DNA of 64,000 bases from Mesorhizobium escarrei. GTDB lineage: Bacteria; Pseudomonadota; Alphaproteobacteria; Rhizobiales; Rhizobiaceae. The first letter of the stretch is position 1; every line of letters begins with the position of its first letter. A program made the translations under genes and the position numbers. Of the stretch, positions 50,271 through 59,493 are shown piece after piece. The notes below the pieces were generated by a model that saw only the letters and a list, made by a program, of their open reading frames with translations, made no database searches and was not told where the DNA came from. The DNA is taken from positions 4,234-68,233 of the forward strand of contig NZ_CAKXZT010000117.1 of the NCBI RefSeq assembly GCF_935825525.1. Direction: 5' to 3'.

Positions 50271-50722
50271 CCTTTGCGGCGGGCGACCTTTGTAGAAAAG
50301 CCGTCTCGTTCATCTAGGACCCTGACGTTACGGCATCCGCATTGCATTGCAACATTTTTGTGCGTCGCACCATGCTTTTTTTGCCTCAGCGTTAGCCACT
50401 GGTGAATTCTTACCGGGCGTGTTTTTGCGGACGACAGCTGAGAAAGTATTCAGGCAAGAATTGCAGAACAGTGGCCCCGCCTCAAACACCCCTGGTTCGG
50501 CCCTGCGATGTGGAGGACTTGGCCCCTGCCACGGTGGAATATCGGGTGTGACACCGTGCCTCGCATTTCTGGCACGAGATGCATGGCTGATCGCCAAAAT
50601 CCGGAGAACCAGGCCGGCTCGGCTACAATTCGGCCAAAATCATGGTGCGGTCCTGCGCGCTCCAGGAGCGCAGCATCGGTGCTCGGCTGGAAGGAAAACA
50701 ATTCCTGGCGCGGATCCCAATC
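50271..50722. other. intergenic region between phasin and glycosyltransferase genes
   Basis: About 450 bp holding the phasin promoter and the leader of the glycosyltransferase gene. Short frames on both strands have poor composition. No repeat stands out. Confidence 0.4.
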
Positions 50723-52120
50723 TTGAACCCGGCACATGTCGAGAGGCTGCTCCCCTATCTGTTCCTGCTTGCGTTGATCTGCATCGCGCTCGGCTTCCGG
50801 CCGCTCCTGCCTGTCGATGAAACCCGATATCTCAGCGTCACCTGGGAGATGTATCTGAGCGGACAGATCTTCGTTCCGACGATGAATTTCGCGCCCTATC
50901 TGCAAAAACCGCCGCTGCTGTTCTGGCTTATCGACCTGGCCTGGGGCATTTTCGGCGCAAGCCGGGTTGCCGCGATGCTCGTCATCTTCGTCGCCTCGTC
51001 GCTCGTCATCGGGCTGACGACGCGTCTGGCAAAAACCCTTTTTCCCGGGCGCGACGACATCGCAAGCCGTATCCCCTGGCTCGTCGCCGGCAGCACCGTC
51101 TTCGTGATTTATTCGACGCTGATCCTGTTCGACATGCTGCTGACGGTCTTCGCGCTCGCCGCGCTTTTGTCGTTGCTTGCCTTTGCCAGGAGCGGCAACC
51201 GTTGGCACGCCGTGCTGGCGGGCCTGTTCATCGGACTGGGTGTCTTGACGAAAGGTCCGGTGGTGCTGATCCATGTCGGCGCGCCAATCCTGCTCTATCC
51301 GTTCTGGCGCGATCGGCAGGCCGGGCTGACGACCCCGAAATTCTTCGCCGGGGCAGGTCTGGCAATTCTCGCTGCATTGATCCCGGTGGCGATCTGGCTG
51401 GTGCCGGCGACCATCCAGACGGAAGGCAACTTCGTCTATGACCTTGTCTGGAACCAGTCGGCAGGGCGTGTCACCGGCAACCTGCACAACTCGCATGGCC
51501 GGCCGTTCTATTTCTATATCGTGCTGATGCCGATCATGCTCATGCCGTGGATCTTCATACCCGAAGTGCGGCGGCTGAAGCTGGGCGCCCGGATACGTGG
51601 CCTGATCGACACGCGATCGCCGGACCTGCACGCACTGCGCCTGCTGTCGTTCTCGTTCGTCGCGGTTTTATTGGTTTTCAGCGCGATATCCGGCAAGCAG
51701 CCTCACTATGTGGTGCCGATGTTGCCGTTTGCGACCATCCTGTTTGGGTATTTCATGGCGGAGATTCCCCTCGCTAAGCTCAGAAACGCGGCCTTCGTCC
51801 TGCTCGCCATTTTCGGCATCGGTCATGCCGCGGCATCAGTGACCGCTTTCAAACGCGAAGATCTCATGCCGCTGGCCAACTTCATCGACGAGCGAAAGAA
51901 TGCGGACTGGGCTATCGCCTTCGACTATCAGGACGAGGTCGGCTTCCTTGCCCGGCTGCAGAAGCCGCTCGAAAGAACAGACAATCCCGAGGAATGGCTT
52001 CGCTCACATCCTGGCGGCTATGTCATCGACAAATCGAAGGACCCTGGGACGTCGAAGCAGATCGCTTTCCGCCTTCACGTCGAGCGCGGATATCTTGTCG
52101 TCCTCAAAAACCAACATTGA
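50723..52120 (+). CDS. membrane glycosyltransferase, ArnT/PMT family (GT83/GT39-like)
   Basis: About 465 aa. The N-terminal DETRY motif (FRPLLPVDETRYLSVTWEMY) is the catalytic Asp-containing first loop of ArnT-type enzymes, followed by PTMNFAPYLQKPPLLFWLID. At least ten hydrophobic helices follow (ILFDMLLTVFALAALLSLLA, GLAILAALIPVAIWLVPATI). A C-terminal soluble domain (about 400-465) is short. Family members transfer lipid-linked sugars to lipid A or similar targets in the periplasm. I favour the TTG at 50723 (MNPAHVERLLPYLFLLAL); an in-frame GTG lies at 50642. Confidence 0.85.
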   Translation: MNPAHVERLLPYLFLLALICIALGFRPLLPVDETRYLSVTWEMYLSGQIFVPTMNFAPYLQKPPLLFWLIDLAWGIFGASRVAAMLVIFVASSLVIGLTTRLAKTLFPGRDDIASRIPWLVAGSTVFVIYSTLILFDMLLTVFALAALLSLLAFARSGNRWHAVLAGLFIGLGVLTKGPVVLIHVGAPILLYPFWRDRQAGLTTPKFFAGAGLAILAALIPVAIWLVPATIQTEGNFVYDLVWNQSAGRVTGNLHNSHGRPFYFYIVLMPIMLMPWIFIPEVRRLKLGARIRGLIDTRSPDLHALRLLSFSFVAVLLVFSAISGKQPHYVVPMLPFATILFGYFMAEIPLAKLRNAAFVLLAIFGIGHAAASVTAFKREDLMPLANFIDERKNADWAIAFDYQDEVGFLARLQKPLERTDNPEEWLRSHPGGYVIDKSKDPGTSKQIAFRLHVERGYLVVLKNQH

Positions 52121-52193
52121 CGTCATGGCTACTGGCAACCGACCGGCGCAGTCCGCAAACGCAACTGACCGCGACGTGGCCGGGCAGTCAGTT

Positions 52194-52682
52194 CTATCCG
52201 ATCGCCTTTTCCAAAATCAGCGCCGGCAGCCCTGAGCCACCGCCACGGTCGGCGGTGTTCCCGGCGGGCAAAAACCCTTTCGAGCGGTAGAACGCGACGC
52301 TTGGAGCGTTTGCCTCCTCCACTTCGACACGCAGCGTCCGCGCCTCCGGAAAGCTGGCCTCGACCTCTTCCAGCAGCGCCTGGCCGATCCCTTGCCTCTG
52401 GTAGGCCGGATGCACGTAGAGCTGGTTCAGCATAACGATCTTCGCATCCGTGGTGGCTGCGGCGAAAGCCATGCCGCCGATGCGCTTGCCGTCGTCTGCG
52501 ACCAGGAATTCGGAGTTCGGCCGTGTCAGCCGCGCCTTGAGCGGGGCGATCGAATGCCATTCATCAGAGATCTCGGTTACTTTGGCAGCACCATAGATGG
52601 CGTCGTAGGTGGCATGCCACGTTTCGACCAGCAGCGCCCGGATGGCAACCAGATCGCGTTCGCTGGCAGTGCGGACGAACAT
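52194..52682 (-). CDS. GNAT-family N-acetyltransferase
   Basis: A 162-aa protein with the GNAT fold: MFVRTASERDLVAIRALLVE, TWHATYDAIYGAAKVTEISD, FLVADDGKRIGGMAFAAATT and the acetyl-CoA loop LYVHPAYQRQGIGQALLEEV, then RVEVEEANAPSVAFYRSKGF. The substrate cannot be read. The ATG at 52682 fits the fold; a frame extending further upstream runs through the neighbouring membrane-protein gene. It is possibly co-transcribed with it. Confidence 0.88.
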   Translation of the reverse strand: MFVRTASERDLVAIRALLVETWHATYDAIYGAAKVTEISDEWHSIAPLKARLTRPNSEFLVADDGKRIGGMAFAAATTDAKIVMLNQLYVHPAYQRQGIGQALLEEVEASFPEARTLRVEVEEANAPSVAFYRSKGFLPAGNTADRGGGSGLPALILEKAIG

Positions 52683-52705
52683 CGGTTTTCTCGCTGACGG
52701 CTCGC

Positions 52706-53401
52706 CTATGCTTCGACAGGTTTGCGTTTGAGTTCGATCAAGGCAAGCAGCACGACCCAGATGAGGAGCACCAGGCTGCCCGGCATGTTGGCCGCCATGG
52801 CGACATCGGAGAAACCTGTTGCCGCCGTGGCGACGCCGCCAATCAAGACGCCAACAGCCCCTGCGCTGCCGAGCAACGACATCCAGACTGGACAGTGCTT
52901 CGCCTGCTGGAACGCGATGTTGGCGAGCAGGACGGTCAGGCCGAGCAGCACGGCGCTCACCGCGGCAAAGCCGATTTCGATCTGCCGCACCGCAAAGGTA
53001 GCGTTGAACAGCGATGCCTTTGCGGCATCGTCGGCGACGGCCCATGCGTCGACCATGGCCTTCAGGGCGATGCCGTCGACTGCCTGCAAAGCCGCCGCAG
53101 CCGCAAGCGACGCCGCGCCAAATGCGATGGTGAGCAGAGCAAAATCCCGCGCCGGACCGTCGAACAGACGGCCAATGATCAAAAGCATGCCGGCGACCAT
53201 CGCCACGACACCGGCAAGTTGGGCCATGTGACTAAAAAGCCAATTGTGATCGGCGGAATACTCGCCGAAGGCGCGAAGCGCATCATTCGGGTCCTCATGC
53301 ATCGGATGCAGCAGCGTGCCGACGAAAAGCAGTACGGCACCTGCGATCAGCAGCGCCGACGAGACACCTGCCTGATTGCGCGGCCGTGGTCTTGCGTTCA
53401 T
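52706..53401 (-). CDS. multispanning membrane protein, unknown function
   Basis: A 231-aa protein with six likely membrane helices (SALLIAGAVLLFVGTLLHPM, LAGVVAMVAGMLLIIG, FALLTIAFGAASLAAAAALQ, FAAVSAVLLGLTVLLANIAF, SAGAVGVLIGGVATAATGFS and LVLLIWVVLLALI). The HPMHEDPNDALRAFGEYSA loop after the first helix is conserved in similar proteins with a DUF4386-like layout. Starts at 53401, just 4 bp from the gatB stop, so it may be in one operon. Confidence 0.65.
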   Translation of the reverse strand: MNARPRPRNQAGVSSALLIAGAVLLFVGTLLHPMHEDPNDALRAFGEYSADHNWLFSHMAQLAGVVAMVAGMLLIIGRLFDGPARDFALLTIAFGAASLAAAAALQAVDGIALKAMVDAWAVADDAAKASLFNATFAVRQIEIGFAAVSAVLLGLTVLLANIAFQQAKHCPVWMSLLGSAGAVGVLIGGVATAATGFSDVAMAANMPGSLVLLIWVVLLALIELKRKPVEA

Positions 53402-53405
53402 TGCG

Positions 53406-54905
53406 CTATTCGATCCCGAGCTTGGCCTTGACGAGGTCGTTGACGGCCTGCGGGTTGGCCTTGCCACCGGTCGCCTTCATCACCTGGCCGACGAACCAGC
53501 CGGCCATGCTGGGCTTGGCGCGCGCCTGATCGACCTTGTCCGGATTGGCTGATATCACCTCGTCGACCGCCTTTTCGATGGCGCCGGTGTCGGTGACCTG
53601 TTTCATGCCGCGGCTTTCGACCAGCTGGCGCGGATCGCCGCCTTCGTTCCAGACGATCTCGAACAGATCCTTGGCGATCTTGCCGGAGATGGTGCCCTGC
53701 TTGATCAGGTCGATGACCGTGCCGAGCTGATCGGGCGAAACCGGAGCATTTTCAATACCCTTGCCGGCTCTGTTCAACGCACCCAGCAGATCGTTGATGA
53801 CCCAGTTGGCGGCGAGCTTGCCGTCGCGGCCAGCAGCCACCTTCTCGAAATAGTCGGCGACCGCCTTTTCCGACACCAGGATCGAGGCGTCGTAGGTGGA
53901 CAGGCCGAGAGAGGAGATCAGCCGCGCCTTCTTGGCGTCGGGCAGTTCAGGCAGATCCTTTGCCAGCGCATCGACATAGGCCTGGTCGAATTCCAGCGGC
54001 AGAAGATCGGGATCCGGGAAATAGCGGTAGTCGTGCGCTTCTTCCTTGGAACGCATCGAGCGTGTCTCGCCCTTGTTGGGGTCGAACAGTCGCGTTTCCT
54101 GGTCGATCTTGCCGCCGTCCTCGAGGATGGCGATCTGGCGGCGCGCCTCGTAGTCGATGGCCTGGCCGATGAAGCGGATCGAGTTGACGTTCTTGATTTC
54201 GCAGCGCGTGCCGAATTCACCGCCGGGCCGGCGCACCGAGACGTTGACGTCGGCGCGGAGCGAGCCTTCGTCCATATTGCCGTCGCAAGTGCCGAGATAA
54301 CGCACGATGGTTCGCAGCTTGGTGACATAGGCCTTGGCCTCGTCGGCGGAGCGCATGTCGGGTTTGGAGACGATCTCCATCAGCGCCACACCCGAGCGGT
54401 TGAGGTCGACATAGGACATCGTCGCATGCTGGTCGTGCATCGACTTGCCGGCATCCTGCTCCAGATGCAGGCGCTCGATGCCGACCTCGATGTCCTCGAA
54501 CTCGCCTTGCCGGTCCGGGCCGACGGAGACGATCACCTTGCCCTCGCCGACGATCGGCTGCTTGAACTGCGAGATCTGATAGCCCTGCGGCAAATCGGGA
54601 TAAAAATAATTTTTCCGGTCGAAGACCGACTTGTGGTTGATCTCGGCCTTCAGCCCGAGCCCGGTGCGGATCGCCTGCTTGACACATTCCTCGTTGATGA
54701 CCGGCAGCATGCCCGGCATCGCCGCATCGACGAGGCTGACATTGGCGTTTGGCGGCGCACCGAAAGCCGTCGAGGCGCCGGAGAACAGCTTAGCTTGCGA
54801 GGTCACCTGCGCGTGCACCTCGAGGCCGATGATGATCTCCCAGTCGCCGGTGGCGCCTGATATCAGGCGCTTGGCGTCGGGCGTGCGGGTGTCGATGAGG
54901 GTCAT
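53406..54905 (-). CDS. gatB: aspartyl/glutamyl-tRNA amidotransferase subunit B
   Basis: With GatA and GatC, converts Glu-tRNA-Gln and Asp-tRNA-Asn to the amidated forms. The 499-aa protein has a GatB cradle with [59 protein letters not shown] and [20 protein letters not shown], and a C-terminal YqeY-like tail (about 390-499) ending [19 protein letters not shown]. The ATG at 54905 gives [14 protein letters not shown]; an upstream frame to 54938 is possible. Confidence 0.96.
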   Translation of the reverse strand: MTLIDTRTPDAKRLISGATGDWEIIIGLEVHAQVTSQAKLFSGASTAFGAPPNANVSLVDAAMPGMLPVINEECVKQAIRTGLGLKAEINHKSVFDRKNYFYPDLPQGYQISQFKQPIVGEGKVIVSVGPDRQGEFEDIEVGIERLHLEQDAGKSMHDQHATMSYVDLNRSGVALMEIVSKPDMRSADEAKAYVTKLRTIVRYLGTCDGNMDEGSLRADVNVSVRRPGGEFGTRCEIKNVNSIRFIGQAIDYEARRQIAILEDGGKIDQETRLFDPNKGETRSMRSKEEAHDYRYFPDPDLLPLEFDQAYVDALAKDLPELPDAKKARLISSLGLSTYDASILVSEKAVADYFEKVAAGRDGKLAANWVINDLLGALNRAGKGIENAPVSPDQLGTVIDLIKQGTISGKIAKDLFEIVWNEGGDPRQLVESRGMKQVTDTGAIEKAVDEVISANPDKVDQARAKPSMAGWFVGQVMKATGGKANPQAVNDLVKAKLGIE

Positions 54906-55040
54906 AATAGCCTGCGAGATATCGGTGACGGAATTCACGTCAAAGCGTGAGTTCCGCGTTTGAAGTGAAAGTCATCCGCTAATGCAAACCGCAAAAGGAG
55001 ACAAGCGTAAAGCCGCCGGCTGGCAGGGGCAACCGCTATC

Positions 55041-55240
55041 GGAAAGGTTTGCGCTGCCCCTCACCTGCCTGCCGGCATCCTCTCGCCGTATAGTGACGGG
55101 GAGAGGGACGCTCTCATCGATGGTTTCGCCAATCACCCGCGTTGCAGAATGTCCGCCAAGGCTGCCGATAGCCCCTTCTCCCCGTCCCTATACGCTCCCT
55201 ATACGGGGAGAAGTGCCCGGCAGGGCGATGAGGGGCGGCG
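55041..55240. repeat. intergenic repeat, family 1 copy 1
   Basis: Between gatB and the CBS gene. Starts GCGCTGCCCCTCACCTGCCT, continues TCTCGCCGTATAGTGACGGG and GGTTTCGCCAATCACC, and ends in the inverted CTTCTCCCCGTCCCTATACG and AGTGCCCGGCAGGGCGATGA. A second copy of the left part is at 63566-63712. Palindromic ends suggest a transposition-derived or REP-like unit. Confidence 0.7.
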
Positions 55241-55270
55241 CCGACTTCGACAAAAACTTGCTGGGCGATC

Positions 55271-55702
55271 TCAGGCCGTCGCTATATAGGCCCTGATCTC
55301 CGCTGCCTCGCGCTCGACATCCTCGATGCGCCGTTTGACCACGTCGCCTATCGATACGATGCCGTCGAGCAGGCCGTCCTTTTCCACAGGCAGATGGCGG
55401 AAACGGCCACTGGTCATGATCTCCATGACCTCGTTGACGGTGTGGTTCTCATTGCAGATCTTCACCTTGGGCGTCATCGCAGAACGCACCGCAATATCCA
55501 ATGCTGCGGCCCCTTCCCTGGCGAGGACCCGCACGACGTCGCGCTCGGAAAGAATGCCGACGATCTTGTGATCGCCATTGGTGATGACCAGCGCACCGAT
55601 CCTGTGCTCGGCCAGGATGCGAATGGCCTCGCTCAGCTTTTCGTTCGGCCCGAGCGTCAACACGTCGTGGCCTTTCTGCTCGAGAATTGCCTTAACAGTC
55701 AT
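55271..55702 (-). CDS. CBS-domain protein
   Basis: A 143-aa protein made of two CBS domains: the first with LGPNEKLSEAIRILAEHRIG and ALVITNGDHKIVGILSERDV, the second with NHTVNEVMEIMTSGRFRHLP and VEKDGLLDGIVSIGDVVKRR. Stand-alone tandem CBS proteins bind adenine nucleotides and often sense energy state. The ATG at 55702 (MTVKAILEQKGHDVLTLG) has GAGGA upstream; the longer frame to 55831 has no family counterpart. Confidence 0.9.
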   Translation of the reverse strand: MTVKAILEQKGHDVLTLGPNEKLSEAIRILAEHRIGALVITNGDHKIVGILSERDVVRVLAREGAAALDIAVRSAMTPKVKICNENHTVNEVMEIMTSGRFRHLPVEKDGLLDGIVSIGDVVKRRIEDVEREAAEIRAYIATA

Positions 55703-55805
55703 GGCGTCCTCCTCAGTTTTACTTGCCGGTTCCTGCCCTGACCGGCTTTTCCTAGTGCCAGACATCGTGCGCCGCGATCGATTGGTTTTCAAGTGCGGCG
55801 CCTTA

Positions 55806-55884
55806 ATGCGCATCGCATGTCGTTGTCGCAAACCGCGGCGCAGCCTCGGTTCAAAACCGAGGGCATGCTTTTGGGCGACATACT
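55806..55884. repeat. intergenic mosaic repeat
   Basis: GCGCATCGCATGTCGTTGTC followed by GCAAACCGCGGCGC, a hairpin CTCGGTTCAAAACCGAG and GCATGCTTTTGGGCGACAT. Same family as at 49726-49792 and partly 28259-28306. The ends GCATGTCG and CGACAT are inverted. Confidence 0.6.
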
Positions 55885-56643
55885 TCAGGCCCTGAACTCA
55901 TCCGCCTGCTGCCGCCGATCGAAAGCCCGCAGGCCGAAGAAACCGGCGACGAAACCGCCAATATGGGCCTCCCAGGCGATCTGGCTGTCGATGCCGGGCG
56001 CGAAGGCAACGAGGCCGGTGGCGAGATTGATCACCATCCAGATGACAAGAAAAGTCACAACGCCGCGCGAGCGGAACACTGCCGCCATCGGCAGCGGCGC
56101 GCCGGCGAAGGCGGCCTTGCCGGACGAGCGGTCGATGCGGAAGCCGAAGCGGGCGGCGGCCCCCATCATGCCGGAAATCGCCCCCGATGCGCCGACCAGC
56201 GGCGTCTGGCCGATCGGATGCACCGCCCAGAACAGCAGTACCGCCGCCAGCCCCGTCGCCGCGAAGAACAGGCTGAAACGAAGCGCGCCGAAGCGGTTCG
56301 CCAGCGGTGAGCCGAAAGCCGCCAGCCACACCATGTTGATGGCTAGATGTGCAAAGCCACCATGCAGGAAGGCATAGGTGAATGGGCTCGAAAACGCGTA
56401 AAAATCGAGGTCGAAGCGACCGGAATAGCGGATCGGAATGAAGGCGGTCCGGATCAGCAGGGAGAAATCCTGGTCGTCGGTGAGCCAGTAGAACCGGATC
56501 AGGTGAACGACGACGCAGATGCCGATCACCGCCAGCACAACGGGCGGCATGTTGAACACCGGCTCGCGGCGCGGCTCCGGCTCGCGGCCGACAGGTCCGC
56601 CCTCGCCCTGTTCGATTTCCGAGGGGCTTGCTGGTTCGCTCAT
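55885..56643 (-). CDS. rhomboid-family intramembrane serine protease
   Basis: A 252-aa protein with six or seven helices. Active-site features: the catalytic Ser in LVGASGAISGMMGAA (GASG), the catalytic His in WEAHIGGFVAGFFGL, and the conserved HGGFAHLAINMVWLAAFGSP region in the second helix pair. A Pro-rich N-terminus (about 1-30) is cytoplasmic. Cleaves membrane proteins within the bilayer; its substrate is unknown. Start at 56643. Confidence 0.92.
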   Translation of the reverse strand: MSEPASPSEIEQGEGGPVGREPEPRREPVFNMPPVVLAVIGICVVVHLIRFYWLTDDQDFSLLIRTAFIPIRYSGRFDLDFYAFSSPFTYAFLHGGFAHLAINMVWLAAFGSPLANRFGALRFSLFFAATGLAAVLLFWAVHPIGQTPLVGASGAISGMMGAAARFGFRIDRSSGKAAFAGAPLPMAAVFRSRGVVTFLVIWMVINLATGLVAFAPGIDSQIAWEAHIGGFVAGFFGLRAFDRRQQADEFRA

Positions 56644-57065
56644 ATGGCTCGCACTCAGTCGCTGGATTCGACTTCGCGAGCATGTAGATCACGGTCACCC
56701 GATTCACAAAGGGGCGAATCGCCCCACGCAAATCAAAAATGGCGCGAATCAAAATTGGCGCGAATCAAAAAGAAGCCGTCCAAGGTTGCCCTTGAACGGC
56801 TGGTCGAGCCCCCGTGCTCCCCAAAACTCTTGACTGAAATGCTGCCGATCGCTGCGAAACGACCGCTTCTGGAGTGGTTTTAACGTGCCACGGGCCCGGG
56901 CGGAGCGCAACGTAAACCACTTGTTAACCTTAACGGCCCCGACCCGTGAACAAGTGTTAACGATGCTGGCACGCATCCTGCTCCGCAACGCATGTAGGTC
57001 CTCGGAGGGCGCCCTTCTGTTCACCGATGGGACATCAGACGACAGATTGCGCGGAGCAGCATAGC
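56644..57065. other. intergenic region between rhomboid and PAS genes
   Basis: About 420 bp. Includes a short tandem GGCGCGAATCAAAA duplication (about 56740-56770) and an AT-rich stretch (CCACTTGTTAACCTTAAC, about 56919-56936) that could be the PAS gene promoter. No gene is supported. Confidence 0.45.
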
Positions 57066-57704
57066 ATGAACCAGAACGGATCGATCACGCTGTTCCATTA
57101 TTGGAACCGGCTGCGTGACGGGCGCCCTGCCCCCAAACGTTCGGAAGTCGAGCCAGCCGACATCAAGTCGCTGCTGGCCGACACATTCATCCTGGAAAAG
57201 GATACGCGCGGCGAAGCGGTATTCCGGCTCGCCGGCACCAGGCTTTGCGCGGTCTATGGCCGTGAACTCAAGGGGTTTTCCTTTCCCTCGCTGTGGCGCG
57301 AGAAGGACCAGCGGCTTATCTCGAAACTGATCCACGGCGTCTTCGATCAGAAATCCGTATTGCTCATCACCTATGAAGGTTTCAGCCGCACCGACCGTTC
57401 CAGCAAGTTCGAGCTGCTCGCCCTGCCGCTCGACGGCGGCGTCGAAAATCCGCGCTGCCTTGGCGTGATAAGCGCCGCTGAAAAACCCTTCTGGCTGGGC
57501 GCGGATCCGATCGCCGACGCCCTGATCGATTCGATCCGTGTCGTCGATCCGGACAAGGAACCGATATTCCTCAAGAACCGGCCGGCCATCGACGTTCCCT
57601 CGCTTGTCCCGTCGGAACTCGATCCGCCCCAGACGATTTCGGCGCTCGGCCAGGCGCGCCGCATCCGCCATCTGGTCGTATTCGAGGGCGGGCGCGAGGA
57701 ATAA
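57066..57704 (+). CDS. PAS-domain protein of a Hyphomicrobiales family
   Basis: A 212-aa protein. Residues ~1-150 form a PAS_5-type domain: SITLFHYWNRLRDGRPAPKR, DIKSLLADTFILEKDTRGEA, FRLAGTRLCAVYGRELKGFS and WREKDQRLISKLIHGVF. The rest (RSSKFELLALPLDGGVENPR) completes it and there is no output domain. Such proteins may bind partners in motility or cell-cycle signalling; the role is not established. Upstream of the PilZ gene in the same direction. The ATG at 57066 is the clear start. Confidence 0.8.
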   Translation: MNQNGSITLFHYWNRLRDGRPAPKRSEVEPADIKSLLADTFILEKDTRGEAVFRLAGTRLCAVYGRELKGFSFPSLWREKDQRLISKLIHGVFDQKSVLLITYEGFSRTDRSSKFELLALPLDGGVENPRCLGVISAAEKPFWLGADPIADALIDSIRVVDPDKEPIFLKNRPAIDVPSLVPSELDPPQTISALGQARRIRHLVVFEGGREE

Positions 57705-57821
57705 TCTAAAACCCTAAAGTAGCGGCGTCAGGTTTTCCCCTTTGTTAACCCGCTTCGCTGTAGCTTTCCGACGAAGTTCCTCGCATCAACGCGCGGAATG
57801 CCAAACGGGGTGTAGGCAGTC

Positions 57822-58439
57822 ATGAGGTCAGCGGCGGTCGACACCGCGCCGTCCCAAGCTGAAAGGCGTAACTTTCAGCGCGTCCGCGTGAAGATTTACG
57901 GACGCTTCATGCTGGAGGATCGCACCGAACATCCGTGCCAGGTGGTCGACATGTCGCCGGGCAATGTAGCGCTTCGCACCGAGCGCATCGGCATGCCGGG
58001 CGAGAAAGTCATCGCCTATATCGATCACATCGGCCGCATCGAAGGCGTCGTCACCCGCATCTTGCAGGACGGTTTCGCGATGACGGTCATCGCGTCGGAA
58101 CGCAAGAAGGACAAGCTTGCAGCGCAATTGACCTGGCTTGCCAACAAGCACGAGCTCGATCTGCCGGAAGACCGCCGCCACGAACGCGTGGCGCCGCGCA
58201 ATCCGAGCAGCGTGCTTCAGCTTGGCGACGGGCGCCAATACCAGTGCCGCATCATCGACCTGTCGCTTTCGGGCGCCGCGGTCGAGATCGACGTCAAGCC
58301 GGCAATCGGCATCCAGGTCATGCTGGGCACCATGCGCGGCCAGGTGGTGCGCCATTTCGAGGACGGCATCGCCATCGAGTTCGCGGTCATCCAGCGGCCA
58401 GAGACGCTCGATTCCGAATTCAACGCATCCGGCACCTGA
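57822..58439 (+). CDS. tandem PilZ-domain protein
   Basis: A 205-aa protein that probably binds cyclic di-GMP. Two PilZ copies: the first with RRNFQRVRVKIYGRFMLEDR and CQVVDMSPGNVALRT, the second with DRRHERVAPRNPSSVLQLGD and CRIIDLSLSGAAVEIDVKPA. Each holds the R-x-x-x-R and D/N-x-S-x-x-G binding motifs, slightly altered in the first copy (DMSPGN). It is alone with its own terminator and follows the PAS gene, suggesting signalling functions grouped here. Confidence 0.9.
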   Translation: MRSAAVDTAPSQAERRNFQRVRVKIYGRFMLEDRTEHPCQVVDMSPGNVALRTERIGMPGEKVIAYIDHIGRIEGVVTRILQDGFAMTVIASERKKDKLAAQLTWLANKHELDLPEDRRHERVAPRNPSSVLQLGDGRQYQCRIIDLSLSGAAVEIDVKPAIGIQVMLGTMRGQVVRHFEDGIAIEFAVIQRPETLDSEFNASGT

Positions 58440-58464
58440 CAAACTACAAACATTCCCGCAATCG

Positions 58465-58490
58465 AACCGGCCCATTTCGGCCGGTTTTTT
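58465..58490 (+). terminator. PilZ gene terminator
   Basis: AACCGGCC-CATTTC-GGCCGGTTTTTT: an 8-bp stem and T-run, 26 bp after the PilZ stop. The rest of the gap to 58707 is AT-rich near 58600-58640 and probably holds the next promoter. Confidence 0.9.
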
Positions 58491-58707
58491 GTTGCCTCGC
58501 GCCGGCCGACGCGGCCTGCCACCGATGCCGCGCCAAGGCGCCGCGCCGCGCCGATGTGATCCCCGCGAAAACGCCTCAACAATTTTATACTGAAATGATT
58601 CAAATTTTATGTCTATTCTATAGGCGTTTTACTTAATGTCTACTTCGAGCCTTTGCGTCGAATAAATCCAATCGTGTCATTGTCTCCTCAAACGGGGAGA
58701 CTGGACG

Positions 58708-59316
58708 ATGAAGAAGACGAGGGGCAAGCTGTTGCTCTTGGCAATGGCGACGCAGCTTACCGCCTGGGGAACAGCGTATGCAGCGGGACCTGCCTTCATG
58801 CACACCGGCAGCCGCACCACACAGCCGGTCGGCCATTACGAGTTCTGCCAGAAGATTCCGCAGGAATGCAATCAGCGGACGCCGAAGCAGGCGCCAATCG
58901 AGCTGACCCGCAAGCTGTGGGCGAAGATCGTGAGCATCAACAATTCGGTCAACAGCAGAATCACGCCGCGCACCGATATGGAACTGTGGGGCAAGGAAGA
59001 GGTCTGGTCCTATTCCAACAGCGAATTCGGCGACTGCGAGGACTATGCGCTGGAAAAGCGCCGCGCGTTGATGAGCATCGGCGTTCCGGCCGGCGACCTG
59101 CTGATGACGGTTGCGCGCCAGCCGAACGGAGACGGCCATGCGGTGCTGACAGTGCGCACCAGCCTCGGAGAGTTCATCCTCGATAATCTCGAAACCAGGG
59201 TGCTGTCTTGGACCGCCACCGACTACACCTACCTGAAGCGCCAATCGAGCCAGAATTCGGGCGCTTGGGTAACGATCAACGACGGCCGCTCCGGCGCGGT
59301 TGCCAGCGTCCGCTAA
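58708..59316 (+). CDS. bacterial transglutaminase-like cysteine proteinase (BTLCP)
   Basis: A 202-aa exported protein. The signal peptide LLLLAMATQLTAWGTAYA is followed by a short leader (TQPVGHYEFCQKIPQECNQR). The papain-like catalytic triad is visible: Cys in FGDCEDYALEKRRALMSIGV, His in NGDGHAVLTVRTSLGEF and Asp in FILDNLETRVLSW. Family members such as LapG cleave adhesins in response to signalling; this one is a stand-alone homologue of the rhizobial DUF920 group. Its proximity to PilZ and PAS genes is suggestive only. Confidence 0.88.
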   Translation: MKKTRGKLLLLAMATQLTAWGTAYAAGPAFMHTGSRTTQPVGHYEFCQKIPQECNQRTPKQAPIELTRKLWAKIVSINNSVNSRITPRTDMELWGKEEVWSYSNSEFGDCEDYALEKRRALMSIGVPAGDLLMTVARQPNGDGHAVLTVRTSLGEFILDNLETRVLSWTATDYTYLKRQSSQNSGAWVTINDGRSGAVASVR

Positions 59317-59493
59317 GGACGCGACGCAAAGACCCGGTCGAGTCCCCACTCCCCGTCCCCACGACCGGGTTTTAGGAGCCGGCCCCGTCCCCGGGCCGGC
59401 TCCACCTTTTTCAAGCGGCACGCTGTCCCAGAAGCGCCGCGCACTTTTGCGCGACATGCATTTGCGACGGCCGTGCCAGGTAGGGTCCGCACT
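59317..59493. repeat. intergenic region with repeat remnant
   Basis: Convergent gap. Two CCGG-rich inverted repeats (GGAGCCGGCCCCG...CGGGGCCGGCTCC, about 59378-59402) form a probable bidirectional terminator. The CCGCGCACTTTTGCGCGACATGCA stretch at 59438-59462 is a partial member of the GCATGTCG repeat family. Confidence 0.55.
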
